Positions 1-7,639 of a stretch of 11,878 nt of DNA are shown one piece after another (positions within the stretch are counted from its first letter, which is position 1; each line of letters begins with the position of its first letter). The notes below the pieces were generated by a model. That model was not told the origin of the DNA. It worked only from the letters and a program-made list of their open reading frames with translations, and ran no database searches. The DNA comes from M55B154 sp964345775. Lineage in GTDB: Bacteria > Spirochaetota > UBA4802 > UB4802. The position numbers and the translations under genes were made by a program. The stretch is taken from NCBI GenBank assembly GCA_964345775.1, contig CAYFSO010000091.1, positions 1 to 11,878 of the forward strand. The letters are read 5' to 3'.

Positions 1-70
1 TTGAACCCGCACAGGATTTCTCCCACATGGCCCTCAACCATGCGTGTCTACCAGATTCCACCACCTGGGC
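1..70 (-). tRNA. tRNA-Leu (anticodon GAG), 3' part outside window
   Basis: Read on the minus strand, the sequence begins at 70 with acceptor half GCCCAGG, then T8 and G9, a D arm with GTGG and the GGTAGACAC loop typical of leucine tRNAs. The anticodon stem CATGG/CCATG closes loop TTGAGGG, placing anticodon GAG at 33-35 (reads CUC/CUU). A class II variable arm follows: stem GGGA/TCCT (one G-T pair) closed by a GAAA tetraloop (plus-strand 13-24). The T stem GCGGG and the loop start TTCAA reach the window edge at base 1. The 3' T stem, 3' acceptor strand and CCA end are not visible. The long variable arm and loop sequence make Leu much more likely than Ser or Tyr. Confidence 0.93.
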
Positions 71-90
71 GTGTCATAAACCGACTACCT

Positions 91-118
91 TAATTACATC
101 ACATCATGGTTCTGTCAA
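91..118 (-). promoter_or_regulatory. possible promoter of the tRNA-Leu gene
   Basis: The minus strand has a perfect TTGACA (plus-strand 113-118) followed after 16 bases by TAATTA (91-96). That would put transcription start about 10-15 bases before the mature tRNA 5' end, as is usual for tRNA genes. The -10 match is poor, so only the -35 element is good evidence. Apart from this and the plus-strand promoter, I see nothing in 119-221. Confidence 0.3.
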
Positions 119-221
119 CAGAAAAAATGGATAAATTTTCTTAAAAAACATGGCTCATTCCGGAAAGAGTGGATGTGAAAATATTAGGTGCTTAGATTAA
201 TGTAAACAGTCTTTCCTTAAA

Positions 222-239
222 AGATCAACTAGATCAACT
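222..239. repeat. 9-bp tandem direct repeat
   Basis: AGATCAACT occurs twice back to back (222-230 and 231-239) and ends one base before the TTGACA box of the promoter for the next gene. It may be a regulator or RNA-polymerase contact site, or simply a replication-slippage duplication. The sequence alone does not decide. Confidence 0.6.
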
Positions 240-240
240 A

Positions 241-270
241 TTGACATATACGGTATAATGGAGATATCAT
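241..270 (+). promoter_or_regulatory. sigma-70-type promoter for the GT-B-like gene
   Basis: A perfect TTGACA (241-246) is followed by an 18-base spacer and TATCAT (265-270). Predicted start is near 277, leaving a 5' untranslated leader of about 45 bases before the ATG at 321. A TATAAT also lies inside the spacer at 254-259, but only 7 bases from the -35 box. It could act only with a poor -35 around 231, so two overlapping starts are possible. Confidence 0.55.
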
Positions 271-320
271 TAAGTAATAGTCATACGTACAACATTTTGA
301 AACATACCAGGGAGTAAATA

Positions 321-1817
321 ATGAACCATTCAGGTGACAGGTCTTCTACAATTTTCGGGAACGCCATATCTTCCTCGGCATACAGGAAAGCCGTAAAACA
401 AAAAAGAAAATTCGAAAAGAAATTCAATCATGATCCAGATGCTACATATCCCCTTAAAGCAGAGAAAAACCCGGTAATCGGACCCCCGCTGGGAGTAGAG
501 AATATTGTAACGTCTGAAAGCGGCAAAGATGTCAGTGCTGATAATAGTGTCGCACTGGGAACCATACGAATGGGATTTGGCCATTACAGGATAGCCATGG
601 CCGCCGCGTCTGCCGCTCATTCCATGGGCATAACGCCATACTGGTTTGACCTGTTGTCATTTGATACTACCGGCAGGCAGATCATTCATCACATGGAAAA
701 ACTCTACAACCTGGGTTCACGACTTTCGCAAAAATTCACCCTGTTCAACAAGTTCTACTGGGAACCCCTCACTGCCGAAGGTTTTAAGAAGCTTGATTTC
801 AATGCCTCTGACCAGAAAACGGCCGAACTGATGGCCGATATTTACGGGGACCTGCCCAGGGAACTGCCCTTTGTTGCAACCCATGCATGGGCATCACAGG
901 CCGCCGTGCATGCCGGCATGGAACGGGTCGTCAACATGATCCCGGATAACTGGCCGCTGGGTCTGCACCTCTCCGAGGGAGCCGTCCATACAGTACAATC
1001 GCCTTCAGCCTACATGGGGTACCGCACCCTGAAACACATGGACAAGAAACGGGATGTCCTTTCACCCATGCCGTCACAAGGTATCGAATATACTGGTCAT
1101 TACATCGACCACGAGCTGGTACACAATATTGAAAAGGACTGCCAGGCCCGCCTGAAGCGCATACAGGGCAGGAAACCACGAAGAGTTCTTCTTTCAATTG
1201 GTGGTGCCGGTGCACAGCAGGATATTTTTCTATCCATACTCAGATACCTTCTTCCCCTCATCAAGGACGGCAGTGTTACATTGTTTCTCAACATGGGAGA
1301 CCATGGTGACGTATGGAAAGGTATCGAGAAAGAATTGAACGGATATGAATCCGAGGTTACCACCCATTTTAACTGGGATGACACAAAACGCTTTGCCGCC
1401 CGGGCACTCCGGGGTAACGTTACAGGCCTTCATGCTTTCCTGAACGATGACATTTTCGCCGCCATCTATGCCACCAACCTGCTCATGCGGGCAGCCGATG
1501 TACTCATAACAAAGCCGAGTGAACTTGCCTACTATCCCGTTCCAAAACTGTTCATACAGAGGGTCGGCGGTCATGAAGCATGGGGAGCCATTCGCGGAGC
1601 CGAGCTTGGCGAAGGCACCATTGAATGTGAGACCATCCCCCTCACTATACAGGCCCTGGATCTTATGCTGAACGACAATGACCTGCTCACCATGTACTGC
1701 GAGAACATCATAAAGCAGAAAAGCATCGGCACATATGACGGTGCCTACAGGGTGATCGAGCTGGCGATGAACAGAAAACAAAAGGGCGGGAAAAGAAAAA
1801 CAACCAGGAAAAAATAA
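321..1817 (+). CDS. putative GT-B-fold glycosyltransferase (MGDG-synthase/MurG-like)
   Basis: This 498-residue protein has features of GT-B glycosyltransferases of the MGDG-synthase/MurG type. A glycine-rich motif at 80-88 (GTIRMGFGH) resembles their N-terminal G-x-G-H loop. VLLSIGGAGAQ (289-299) resembles the first strand and glycine loop of the C-terminal nucleotide-sugar domain. TKPSELAYYPVP (398-409) followed by GGHEAWGA (416-423) occupies the place of the sugar-nucleotide signature, though the usual TKPGG is changed to TKPSE. The first 75 residues are polar and poorly ordered in character. The C-terminal tail (485-498) is strongly basic and could touch phospholipid or nucleic acid. There is no signal peptide or clear membrane helix, so it is cytoplasmic or membrane-peripheral. 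The ATG is supported by AGGGAG at 309-314. The gene ends 8 bp from the convergent pyruvate kinase gene. Donor and acceptor are unknown, and a non-catalytic member of the fold cannot be excluded. Confidence 0.6.
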   Translation: MNHSGDRSSTIFGNAISSSAYRKAVKQKRKFEKKFNHDPDATYPLKAEKNPVIGPPLGVENIVTSESGKDVSADNSVALGTIRMGFGHYRIAMAAASAAHSMGITPYWFDLLSFDTTGRQIIHHMEKLYNLGSRLSQKFTLFNKFYWEPLTAEGFKKLDFNASDQKTAELMADIYGDLPRELPFVATHAWASQAAVHAGMERVVNMIPDNWPLGLHLSEGAVHTVQSPSAYMGYRTLKHMDKKRDVLSPMPSQGIEYTGHYIDHELVHNIEKDCQARLKRIQGRKPRRVLLSIGGAGAQQDIFLSILRYLLPLIKDGSVTLFLNMGDHGDVWKGIEKELNGYESEVTTHFNWDDTKRFAARALRGNVTGLHAFLNDDIFAAIYATNLLMRAADVLITKPSELAYYPVPKLFIQRVGGHEAWGAIRGAELGEGTIECETIPLTIQALDLMLNDNDLLTMYCENIIKQKSIGTYDGAYRVIELAMNRKQKGGKRKTTRKK

Positions 1818-1825
1818 TGGATATT

Positions 1826-2884
1826 TCAGGACGGGGGAACCAGTGAATTGATCCGCTTTTTCTTTTCCATGTAACGGCAGGTGTTCTCAATATTCTCAGC
1901 GGTTTTGCGCATAACATTTACGCATTCGACGGGAAATTTGCCGATAGATGTTTCACCTGAAAGCATGATGACATCAGTTCCGTCATAAATAGCATTTGCG
2001 ATATCACTGATGTCCGCCCTGCTTGGACGGGGATTGTCTATCATGGATTCCAGCATCTGCGTTGCGGTGATCACCGGTTTCACCGCGGCATTGCATTTCT
2101 CTATCATGGTTTTCTGAAGCTCGGGCAATTCCCAGGGATCCATCTCAACCCCAAGATCACCCCGGGCGATCATTATTGCGTCTGTTTCTGCCAGTATATC
2201 ATCGAACTGGTCAACCCCTTCCGGGTTCTCGATCTTTGATATGATCCTGATGCCGGTATCCTTAAGCCGCTGCCTCAGCTCAAGCACATCCTCGGCATCC
2301 CGTGTAAAAGAATCCGCGATATAATCAACACCGTTTTTTATGGCAAAATCCAGGTTAGGTATATCTTCTTCCATGGTATAGGGATACCCCACAACGGTGT
2401 CAGGATGATTCAACCCTTTTCTTGATCTCAACAGGTCACCGTACAACACTTTGCAACGCAGTTTCGGCCCATCAACTTCAACAACCTCCAGCCCTATATA
2501 GCCGTCATCCACGTATAAACGATGGCCCGGTTTCACGTATTTGTGTAATTCATGAAAGGTTACAGGTATGCCTTTCCCGGGATCATCGGTGGCCGGGTAT
2601 TGCTGATTCTCTGCTGGATATATATCAGTTCTCAGCAACAGATCCATGCCTGATCGTATGTGAATAGGCTCTGGAAGATCTCCCAGCCGTATCTTGGGCC
2701 CCTTTATGTCATAGACCACGTACCCGGCGGGCATAATGCGTCGCGTCTTTTCTATGACCCGCAGGTGAAGATCCGGCGATCCATGCGAACTGTTTATTCG
2801 CACCCCCGACAGGCCGGCCCCTTCCATCTCCTCGATCCTGTCAATTGATGCGGGGCCTATAGTTGCAAGAATTTCCGTCTTCAT
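1826..2884 (-). CDS. pyk: pyruvate kinase lacking the C-terminal domain
   Basis: Predicted to convert phosphoenolpyruvate and ADP to pyruvate and ATP in glycolysis. Its 352 residues carry the family motifs in order: ATIGPAS (7-13), RINSSHG (29-35), DIKGPKIR (59-66), DDG (126-128), ADSFTR (190-195), SKIEN with the catalytic Lys (K217, E219), ARGDLGVE (240-247), ATQMLESM (274-281) and MLSGET (307-312). The insertion between about 69 and 167 is the lid (B) domain. Family members are usually about 470 residues; this one stops just after the last barrel helix. The C-terminal domain, which forms subunit contacts and binds allosteric effectors in many members, is absent. No remnant is visible downstream, where the opposite-strand gene begins 8 bp away. 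K64 replaces the usual Glu of DTKGPEIR. The ATG abuts the stop of the DUF4340 gene (TAA-ATG) and has only a weak ribosome site, which suggests translational coupling. An active enzyme is likely but unproven. Confidence 0.9.
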   Translation of the reverse strand: MKTEILATIGPASIDRIEEMEGAGLSGVRINSSHGSPDLHLRVIEKTRRIMPAGYVVYDIKGPKIRLGDLPEPIHIRSGMDLLLRTDIYPAENQQYPATDDPGKGIPVTFHELHKYVKPGHRLYVDDGYIGLEVVEVDGPKLRCKVLYGDLLRSRKGLNHPDTVVGYPYTMEEDIPNLDFAIKNGVDYIADSFTRDAEDVLELRQRLKDTGIRIISKIENPEGVDQFDDILAETDAIMIARGDLGVEMDPWELPELQKTMIEKCNAAVKPVITATQMLESMIDNPRPSRADISDIANAIYDGTDVIMLSGETSIGKFPVECVNVMRKTAENIENTCRYMEKKKRINSLVPPS

Positions 2885-3850
2885 TTATTGCTTTTCCAGG
2901 TCCCCGATAGTTTTAAACAACTTCTTTGCCCTGAATGCGTCAAGAATGAACGGATACTTCGATTCTGAAGAAGTGGCCAGGTACGTATTGTCCCCGAATT
3001 CCCTGTGCACGGTGACGGTAATCTTCTTATCATATGCGTGCACAACCACGCGGCTCATAAGTCCACTTACCTGGTTCTTTTTCATGTCAGCAAACGACTT
3101 GGCCCTCAGGGGATCAAAAGCTGTAGCCAGTTGCGTGACCTGGTTCTTGTCAAGCTCCCTGCCGGGATACTGTTCGCATATCCAGCGGTCTTCCTGCACT
3201 TTTTTTACATCATCGCCTTTATCACTGTCTTTCTCTTCGGCATCGCCGCTTTCAGTTTGCTCTTTTTCAACTTTCTTCTTCTTAAAGGTAAGGGTTTTAC
3301 CTTTATAAGTCAGATCCATGGACTCAATGGCATTCTTGCTGATCTTCAATATTTCCTTGTCTCGAAGACCATCAACTGTCTTGCCAAAATCCGTATCAAG
3401 GGTTCCCGGGGCGAGGTAGATGCCCTCTCTTCCGGAAAGGCGAATATATGTCTGCTGGTAAGTAGGACTTTTCTTTCCCACGTAAAAGTCACGAACCGTC
3501 TTCCCGTCCTTACGGGCTATAACGTGCAAAGCCTCATCCGGTTCCAGTTCGTATACCCGGTAATGTTCTTTTTCAGAGATGAGATCAGTGACCCGCATTT
3601 CTTTTAATTTTTTTTCCATTGCAGCGACCTGGCCCGGATCAGCCGGATATTTTTCGTCATTTATCACCCATGCACCATTCTCACGGTACAGTTTTATCAT
3701 TGGATCCTGCCTGCGTATAACTATCTCGTCAAGTCCGTCATCCCATACCGGCAGGTCAACAGCCTCACCCCCATCCTGGTTGTTCGCGACAACCAGGTAC
3801 AGGGCCAGCACGGCAATTATGAGCAAGCTTACAAGGGTTTTCCTGTTCAT
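2885..3850 (-). CDS. DUF4340-type membrane-anchored protein of the GldG-like ABC cluster
   Basis: This 321-residue protein starts with a short basic end and a hydrophobic helix (about 5-23), a signal anchor that would leave the rest outside the inner membrane. The body is the beta-rich type seen in DUF4340 proteins: a WVINDEKYPADP segment (61-72), a VGKKSPTYQQTYIRL segment (124-138), and a later region with WICEQ and FDPLRAKSF (223-253). Residues 190-221 are a low-complexity, highly charged Lys/Glu/Asp linker that splits the domain in two. DUF4340 genes commonly follow ABC ATPase, permease and GldG-like genes, exactly as here, so it is probably a periplasmic-side partner of that complex. Its start overlaps the gldG stop by one base (TAATG), with GGAGAGGAGG about 10 bases upstream. 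The molecular role is unknown. Confidence 0.85.
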   Translation of the reverse strand: MNRKTLVSLLIIAVLALYLVVANNQDGGEAVDLPVWDDGLDEIVIRRQDPMIKLYRENGAWVINDEKYPADPGQVAAMEKKLKEMRVTDLISEKEHYRVYELEPDEALHVIARKDGKTVRDFYVGKKSPTYQQTYIRLSGREGIYLAPGTLDTDFGKTVDGLRDKEILKISKNAIESMDLTYKGKTLTFKKKKVEKEQTESGDAEEKDSDKGDDVKKVQEDRWICEQYPGRELDKNQVTQLATAFDPLRAKSFADMKKNQVSGLMSRVVVHAYDKKITVTVHREFGDNTYLATSSESKYPFILDAFRAKKLFKTIGDLEKQ

Positions 3851-5940
3851 TATTCAGTGGCCTCCTCTCCAAACTGTGCTGCGATACGTCTTTTCCTTAT
3901 GATCCTGACACGCCAGTTGATTACACCGGCAAGGATCACCAGTAATGGCAGTCCCGCGATGTTAATGACCTTCAATGCCAGTTTCGTACCTTCACCTGTT
4001 TCTTCTATCGGGTTAAAAGAAAGTCCCTTACTGCGCATCTCGGGTATATTGTAGTTCCCGGTAAGGTAATCAACAGCATTATGCATGAAAATGGCATTAG
4101 GCCGCTTTCCTTCGGGGTCTATGGTATTTCGTCCGGCAATCTCAGACGTGCCTGCCACAATGAGGCGTACCGGCTTTGCTGCCTTCTGGATGATGCCGCC
4201 ACGTACCTTCCCGTCACTATTTTGCAATGATCCGGGTACGTTTTCACCGCTGAAATAACTGGTCATCTTCCCCTCAAGAAGTACCGCAAGGTCAAAGCTG
4301 CTCATCTGCGAGGGATCAGGCGGACGCACACCAAATGGCATGAAGTTTATCCTGCCCTTCTGCAACCAGCTCTGGTCGGATGACTTCACAAGCACGGTAT
4401 TATTAATATCATTTTCTTTCAGCATCTTCTCGTTAACCGCAAGGGACGAAGCCTTCAAGAACACCAGTCGTTTCAGGTACGAGGTTATATCACTCTCATC
4501 GCTAAGCCCATCATCACCAATGAGAGGGGCGAAATAAAGCTTCAGATCACCCAGCCCCCGTTGTTGTGTTTCAAAGCACCTGGTATCCATCACGATATCG
4601 TTATTAACTTTTACGCCATAATGAGAAATAAGCTTTTTCAATCCCGTATTAAGTGGAAGCACCACCGGCTTCCGCTGCTGCATCATGGGATTTTGTCCCT
4701 GTTGCATCTCAACAAAGGAATCGATCAGCACCAATGCATTCCTGCCGCTCATCAGGTACTGGTCTATCTTGAACAGGGCATCTTCAGAAAATGTATCCCT
4801 GGGGCCATTGATGATTATAGTGGATATATCCTGCGGGATGTCCCCTCGTGAGAGGTCTATCTCCACAAGCTCGTACATGTCCGACAGCATTTCCCGGAGC
4901 TGCTTTGCACCGTTCCGTTCATTTTTCAGGTCTTTTTCACCCTGACCGGTTATGTAACCGATCCTGTGATTTACACTGATAAGGTTGTCAACCGCACCGT
5001 TGATCCTGTCTTCAAGCCCCTCGAGATTGCCAACAGCATACTGTCCGGTAATTGAACGGGAAAGGATCTGTACCGTCTCGAACCTGTCCCTGTATTCCAC
5101 CACGATCCCCAGCATTCCCTTTCCCGCGGGGATGGAGGAACCGTCCATTGCGGTAGAGCGCTGCCATTCCAGCATGGGGATACCATACACGTCCGCCATG
5201 TCCAGCGCCTTCCTGTCCTGAGCGGTGTCAACATAGCGAAATTCCAGCTTGTTGTAATTTCTGAGGTCGCATTTTTGTACTTCCTGGTACACCTGTTCTT
5301 TCACCTTCTGCATTCCCTGTATGGGCATGTTGCTGCTTGAATACAGGGTTACATGTATTGGCTCCTTAAGCTTTACCAGTGCATCGATCTTTCCGTTCAT
5401 CTTCTTCATCAGGGTGGTAAGCCTGTACTCAAGCCCCTCCGGCTCGGTTAAAGAATCGATTTTCTCAATTAGATCACCATGCACCATGGCAACACCCATG
5501 TAAGCATTCCTGAACTTCACCTGGTCATTCTGCAGCTCCCGTATCTGGACGGGATAAATACCGTAATCAGAAGCCACATCCTTGTTCTTTTCCATGTCAA
5601 TGAACTCGTAGCGGAAGTTCCTGTTCCCGGCCTGGTCGTATTCTTCAAGCAGGTCTGACAGGTACCTGCTTACACCATTATAAGGAGCCGGCAGGTCTTC
5701 GCTGAAAAAGACCTTCACGATCAGAGGCTCTTCAAGTGTAGACACTACCTCTTTACTCACGTTTGAAAGCGAGTATACGTTATTGCTGGTAAGGTCTACC
5801 CTGAAGTTCATTGTAGCGATGACAATGTTCAACAGTATAATAATAACGATATAAAGTACATAATTGTACTCTTTGGAAGAGAATTCCTCTTTGATCCGGT
5901 CACCGGCTTTTTGTATCCACATCTTAATTCTATCCATCAT
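3850..5940 (-). CDS. gldG: GldG-like ABC-transporter auxiliary membrane protein
   Basis: A 696-residue protein with an N-terminal membrane helix (about 28-47) followed by DLTSNNVYSLS, the characteristic opening of GldG family proteins. A large extracytoplasmic region follows, and a second membrane helix near 660-680 ends in a short basic cytoplasmic tail. IGYITGQGEKD (about 333-343) and the later VLIDSF segment belong to the conserved GldG core. It would work with the ABC-2 permease and ATPase encoded just upstream. GldG is named for gliding in Bacteroidetes, but homologues are widespread in bacteria that do not glide, so gliding should not be inferred. The start is one of two adjacent ATG codons (5940 or 5937), behind a strong GAGGAGAGGAG site. 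The first ATG overlaps the permease stop by one base. Confidence 0.88.
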   Translation of the reverse strand: MMDRIKMWIQKAGDRIKEEFSSKEYNYVLYIVIIILLNIVIATMNFRVDLTSNNVYSLSNVSKEVVSTLEEPLIVKVFFSEDLPAPYNGVSRYLSDLLEEYDQAGNRNFRYEFIDMEKNKDVASDYGIYPVQIRELQNDQVKFRNAYMGVAMVHGDLIEKIDSLTEPEGLEYRLTTLMKKMNGKIDALVKLKEPIHVTLYSSSNMPIQGMQKVKEQVYQEVQKCDLRNYNKLEFRYVDTAQDRKALDMADVYGIPMLEWQRSTAMDGSSIPAGKGMLGIVVEYRDRFETVQILSRSITGQYAVGNLEGLEDRINGAVDNLISVNHRIGYITGQGEKDLKNERNGAKQLREMLSDMYELVEIDLSRGDIPQDISTIIINGPRDTFSEDALFKIDQYLMSGRNALVLIDSFVEMQQGQNPMMQQRKPVVLPLNTGLKKLISHYGVKVNNDIVMDTRCFETQQRGLGDLKLYFAPLIGDDGLSDESDITSYLKRLVFLKASSLAVNEKMLKENDINNTVLVKSSDQSWLQKGRINFMPFGVRPPDPSQMSSFDLAVLLEGKMTSYFSGENVPGSLQNSDGKVRGGIIQKAAKPVRLIVAGTSEIAGRNTIDPEGKRPNAIFMHNAVDYLTGNYNIPEMRSKGLSFNPIEETGEGTKLALKVINIAGLPLLVILAGVINWRVRIIRKRRIAAQFGEEATE

Positions 5941-6653
5941 TATCTCCTCTCCTCAAGTACGTAGTGGGTGGCGATACCCGCGATTGCCGTCACCGACAGG
6001 AAGTATATGATATCCTGCACATCAATAATTCCCCGTGCAATATTCATAAAATGGTATTCTGCACCAATATACTCAATTACGTTCACCATTCCCGATGGGA
6101 GAAAGAAAAGGAACTTTCCTACCAGGGTCAGCAGAAGGCAAATGGCAAACCCTATAATAAACGCCACGATCTGGTTTTTTGTCAGGGAGGACGAGAAGAC
6201 CCCTATTGAAGAAAATGCCGCGGCAAGAAGAACAGCCCCGAAATATCCGCCAACCACTGGGCCGGGATCCATATCACCAACGAGAAAGATGGAAACAGCA
6301 TAAACAATAGTTGGCAACAGCATAATCACTGTGAACAGTGTACCTGCAAGCACCTTGCCTATAAGTACATCAACTATTGATAGGGGAAGTGTCATTATTA
6401 TTTCAAATGAACCGGTATTCTTTTCCTCTGAAAATAATCGCATGGTTATAGCTGGTACCACGAAGGCAAATGCGAGGGGAAGCAGTTCAAAGAACCCCCG
6501 CATTTCTGCCTGTCCATACAGGAAAAATGTAGAAAAAAACAACCAGCCTGTTATGGCAAGAAAGACAGTAATAACAATATATGCTATTGGCGTATTAAAA
6601 TAAGTTCTCAATTCCTTTTTTGTAACTGTCAGCGCGCCTTTATATCGTTCCAT
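5940..6653 (-). CDS. ABC-2 type transporter permease (GldF-like)
   Basis: This 237-residue, very hydrophobic protein has about six membrane helices (roughly 21-46, 52-72, 98-122, 130-155, 163-188, 214-232). A cytoplasmic amphipathic start (KKELRTYFNTP) precedes the first. Between helices 2 and 3 it has RLFSEEKNTGSFEIIMTLPL, the conserved cytoplasmic loop of ABC-2 permeases of the GldF/NosY type that contacts the ATPase. It forms the membrane channel of the predicted exporter. The ATG overlaps the end of the ATPase gene by 14 bases and is preceded by GAGGAGG at 5-base spacing. That is one of the best ribosome sites in the operon. Substrate unknown. Confidence 0.9.
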   Translation of the reverse strand: MERYKGALTVTKKELRTYFNTPIAYIVITVFLAITGWLFFSTFFLYGQAEMRGFFELLPLAFAFVVPAITMRLFSEEKNTGSFEIIMTLPLSIVDVLIGKVLAGTLFTVIMLLPTIVYAVSIFLVGDMDPGPVVGGYFGAVLLAAAFSSIGVFSSSLTKNQIVAFIIGFAICLLLTLVGKFLFFLPSGMVNVIEYIGAEYHFMNIARGIIDVQDIIYFLSVTAIAGIATHYVLEERR

Positions 6654-7581
6654 CGGCTCCTCCTCTGGTCAGGTCTCTAAACACGTGCTCAAGGCTGCGG
6701 TACTCCCGTGTCATCTCGTACAATGTCCACCCGTTGTCCTTTATTGTCTCAAATACGTCCGGACGAAGATCCCTTTCCCCGTCCGTCACTACCGACATAC
6801 GTGCACGGCCATCACGTTCATCTGACAGGGTTACACCTTTTACCCCGTCCAGCCCGCGCAAGCTGTTGTTCATATCATTGAATGCTGCCCCGGAAACTTC
6901 CAAAAGAATGGTAATATCTTTTCCCGCTGATGATCTAAGCTGGTTTGTACTGTCATCTGCAACGATACGCCCCCTGTCTACAATAATGACCCGGTCACAC
7001 GTTGCTTCAACTTCCGGTAATATGTGAGTAGAAAGGATAACCGTTTTTTCCTTTCCGATCTCTTTTATCAGGTTCCGTATCTCGATGATCTGGTTGGGGT
7101 CCAGTCCACTGGTGGGTTCATCAAGGATAAGTATATCCGGGTCATGTATCATGGCATGGGCCAGGCCCACCCTCTGTTTATACCCTTTTGAAAGCTCGTT
7201 GATGTTTTTGTGCATTACACCCTTCAATCCACAAATATCAACTATTTCTCCTATTCTTTTCTCGCTTTCCACTTCCCGTATTCTTCGAACAAACTCAAGG
7301 TAATCATATACCATCATGTCATCATATAATGGCGCTGATTCGGGAAGGTACCCGATCATTTCCTTCACAGCAAGAGGGTTCTCATCAACACGGTAATCAC
7401 CAACCACGACGTTACCCGCTGTTGCGTTTAAAAATCCCGTGAGAATACGCAGGGTGGTGGTTTTACCGGCACCGTTTGGCCCCAAAAGCCCCGTTATCTC
7501 ACCTCTCCTTATGGCAAATGAAATGTCATCAACGGCACATACTTCACCGTAATACTTTGTCAGGTTCTTTACGTTAATCAT
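6640..7581 (-). CDS. ABC transporter ATP-binding protein (GldA/NosF-like)
   Basis: Cytoplasmic ATPase that powers the ABC-2 complex encoded downstream. From the start chosen here (313 residues) it has Walker A GPNGAGKT (34-41), a GYLPE segment in the Q-loop place (77-81), the signature LSKGY (130-134), Walker B LILDEP (151-156) and the H-loop His (186) in STHILPE. A C-terminal extension of about 90 residues follows, as in ABC-2 exporter ATPases. An ATG at 7611 would add 10 residues but has no ribosome site. The ATG at 7581 gives the family-typical start MINVKNLTKYYG and has AGGAGGG upstream (spacing about 12 bases, rather long). It is the first gene after a 133-bp gap and probably heads its own transcription unit with the permease, gldG, DUF4340 and pyk genes. 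Confidence 0.9.
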   Translation of the reverse strand: MINVKNLTKYYGEVCAVDDISFAIRRGEITGLLGPNGAGKTTTLRILTGFLNATAGNVVVGDYRVDENPLAVKEMIGYLPESAPLYDDMMVYDYLEFVRRIREVESEKRIGEIVDICGLKGVMHKNINELSKGYKQRVGLAHAMIHDPDILILDEPTSGLDPNQIIEIRNLIKEIGKEKTVILSTHILPEVEATCDRVIIVDRGRIVADDSTNQLRSSAGKDITILLEVSGAAFNDMNNSLRGLDGVKGVTLSDERDGRARMSVVTDGERDLRPDVFETIKDNGWTLYEMTREYRSLEHVFRDLTRGGADGTI

Positions 7582-7639
7582 GAGTTCTCTACGCCCTCCT
7601 TCTGGTGGCATTTTTAAACAGGTACTATGAATTCTTTAC

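Noticed and set aside
254..259. TATAAT read as the -10 of the TTGACA at 241
   Set aside because: The spacing is only 7 bases; TATCAT at 265 with 18 bases fits better.
1230..1781. 183-codon open frame on the minus strand downstream of pyk, considered as a lost pyruvate kinase C-domain
   Set aside because: The translation shows no C-domain pattern and is antisense to the GT-B-like gene.
3005..3607. 200-codon open frame on the plus strand
   Set aside because: It lies wholly antisense to the well-supported DUF4340 gene, has no ribosome site, and its Phe/Leu/Ser-rich composition is what antisense of a charged protein gives.
3850..7581. Gliding motility machinery
   Set aside because: GldG/GldF/GldA-like sets occur widely in non-gliding bacteria and no other gld gene is present.
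7581..7611. Upstream ATG (7611) as the ATPase start
   Set aside because: There is no ribosome site before it, and the extra 10 residues are atypical; AGGAGGG lies inside this stretch and serves the ATG at 7581.
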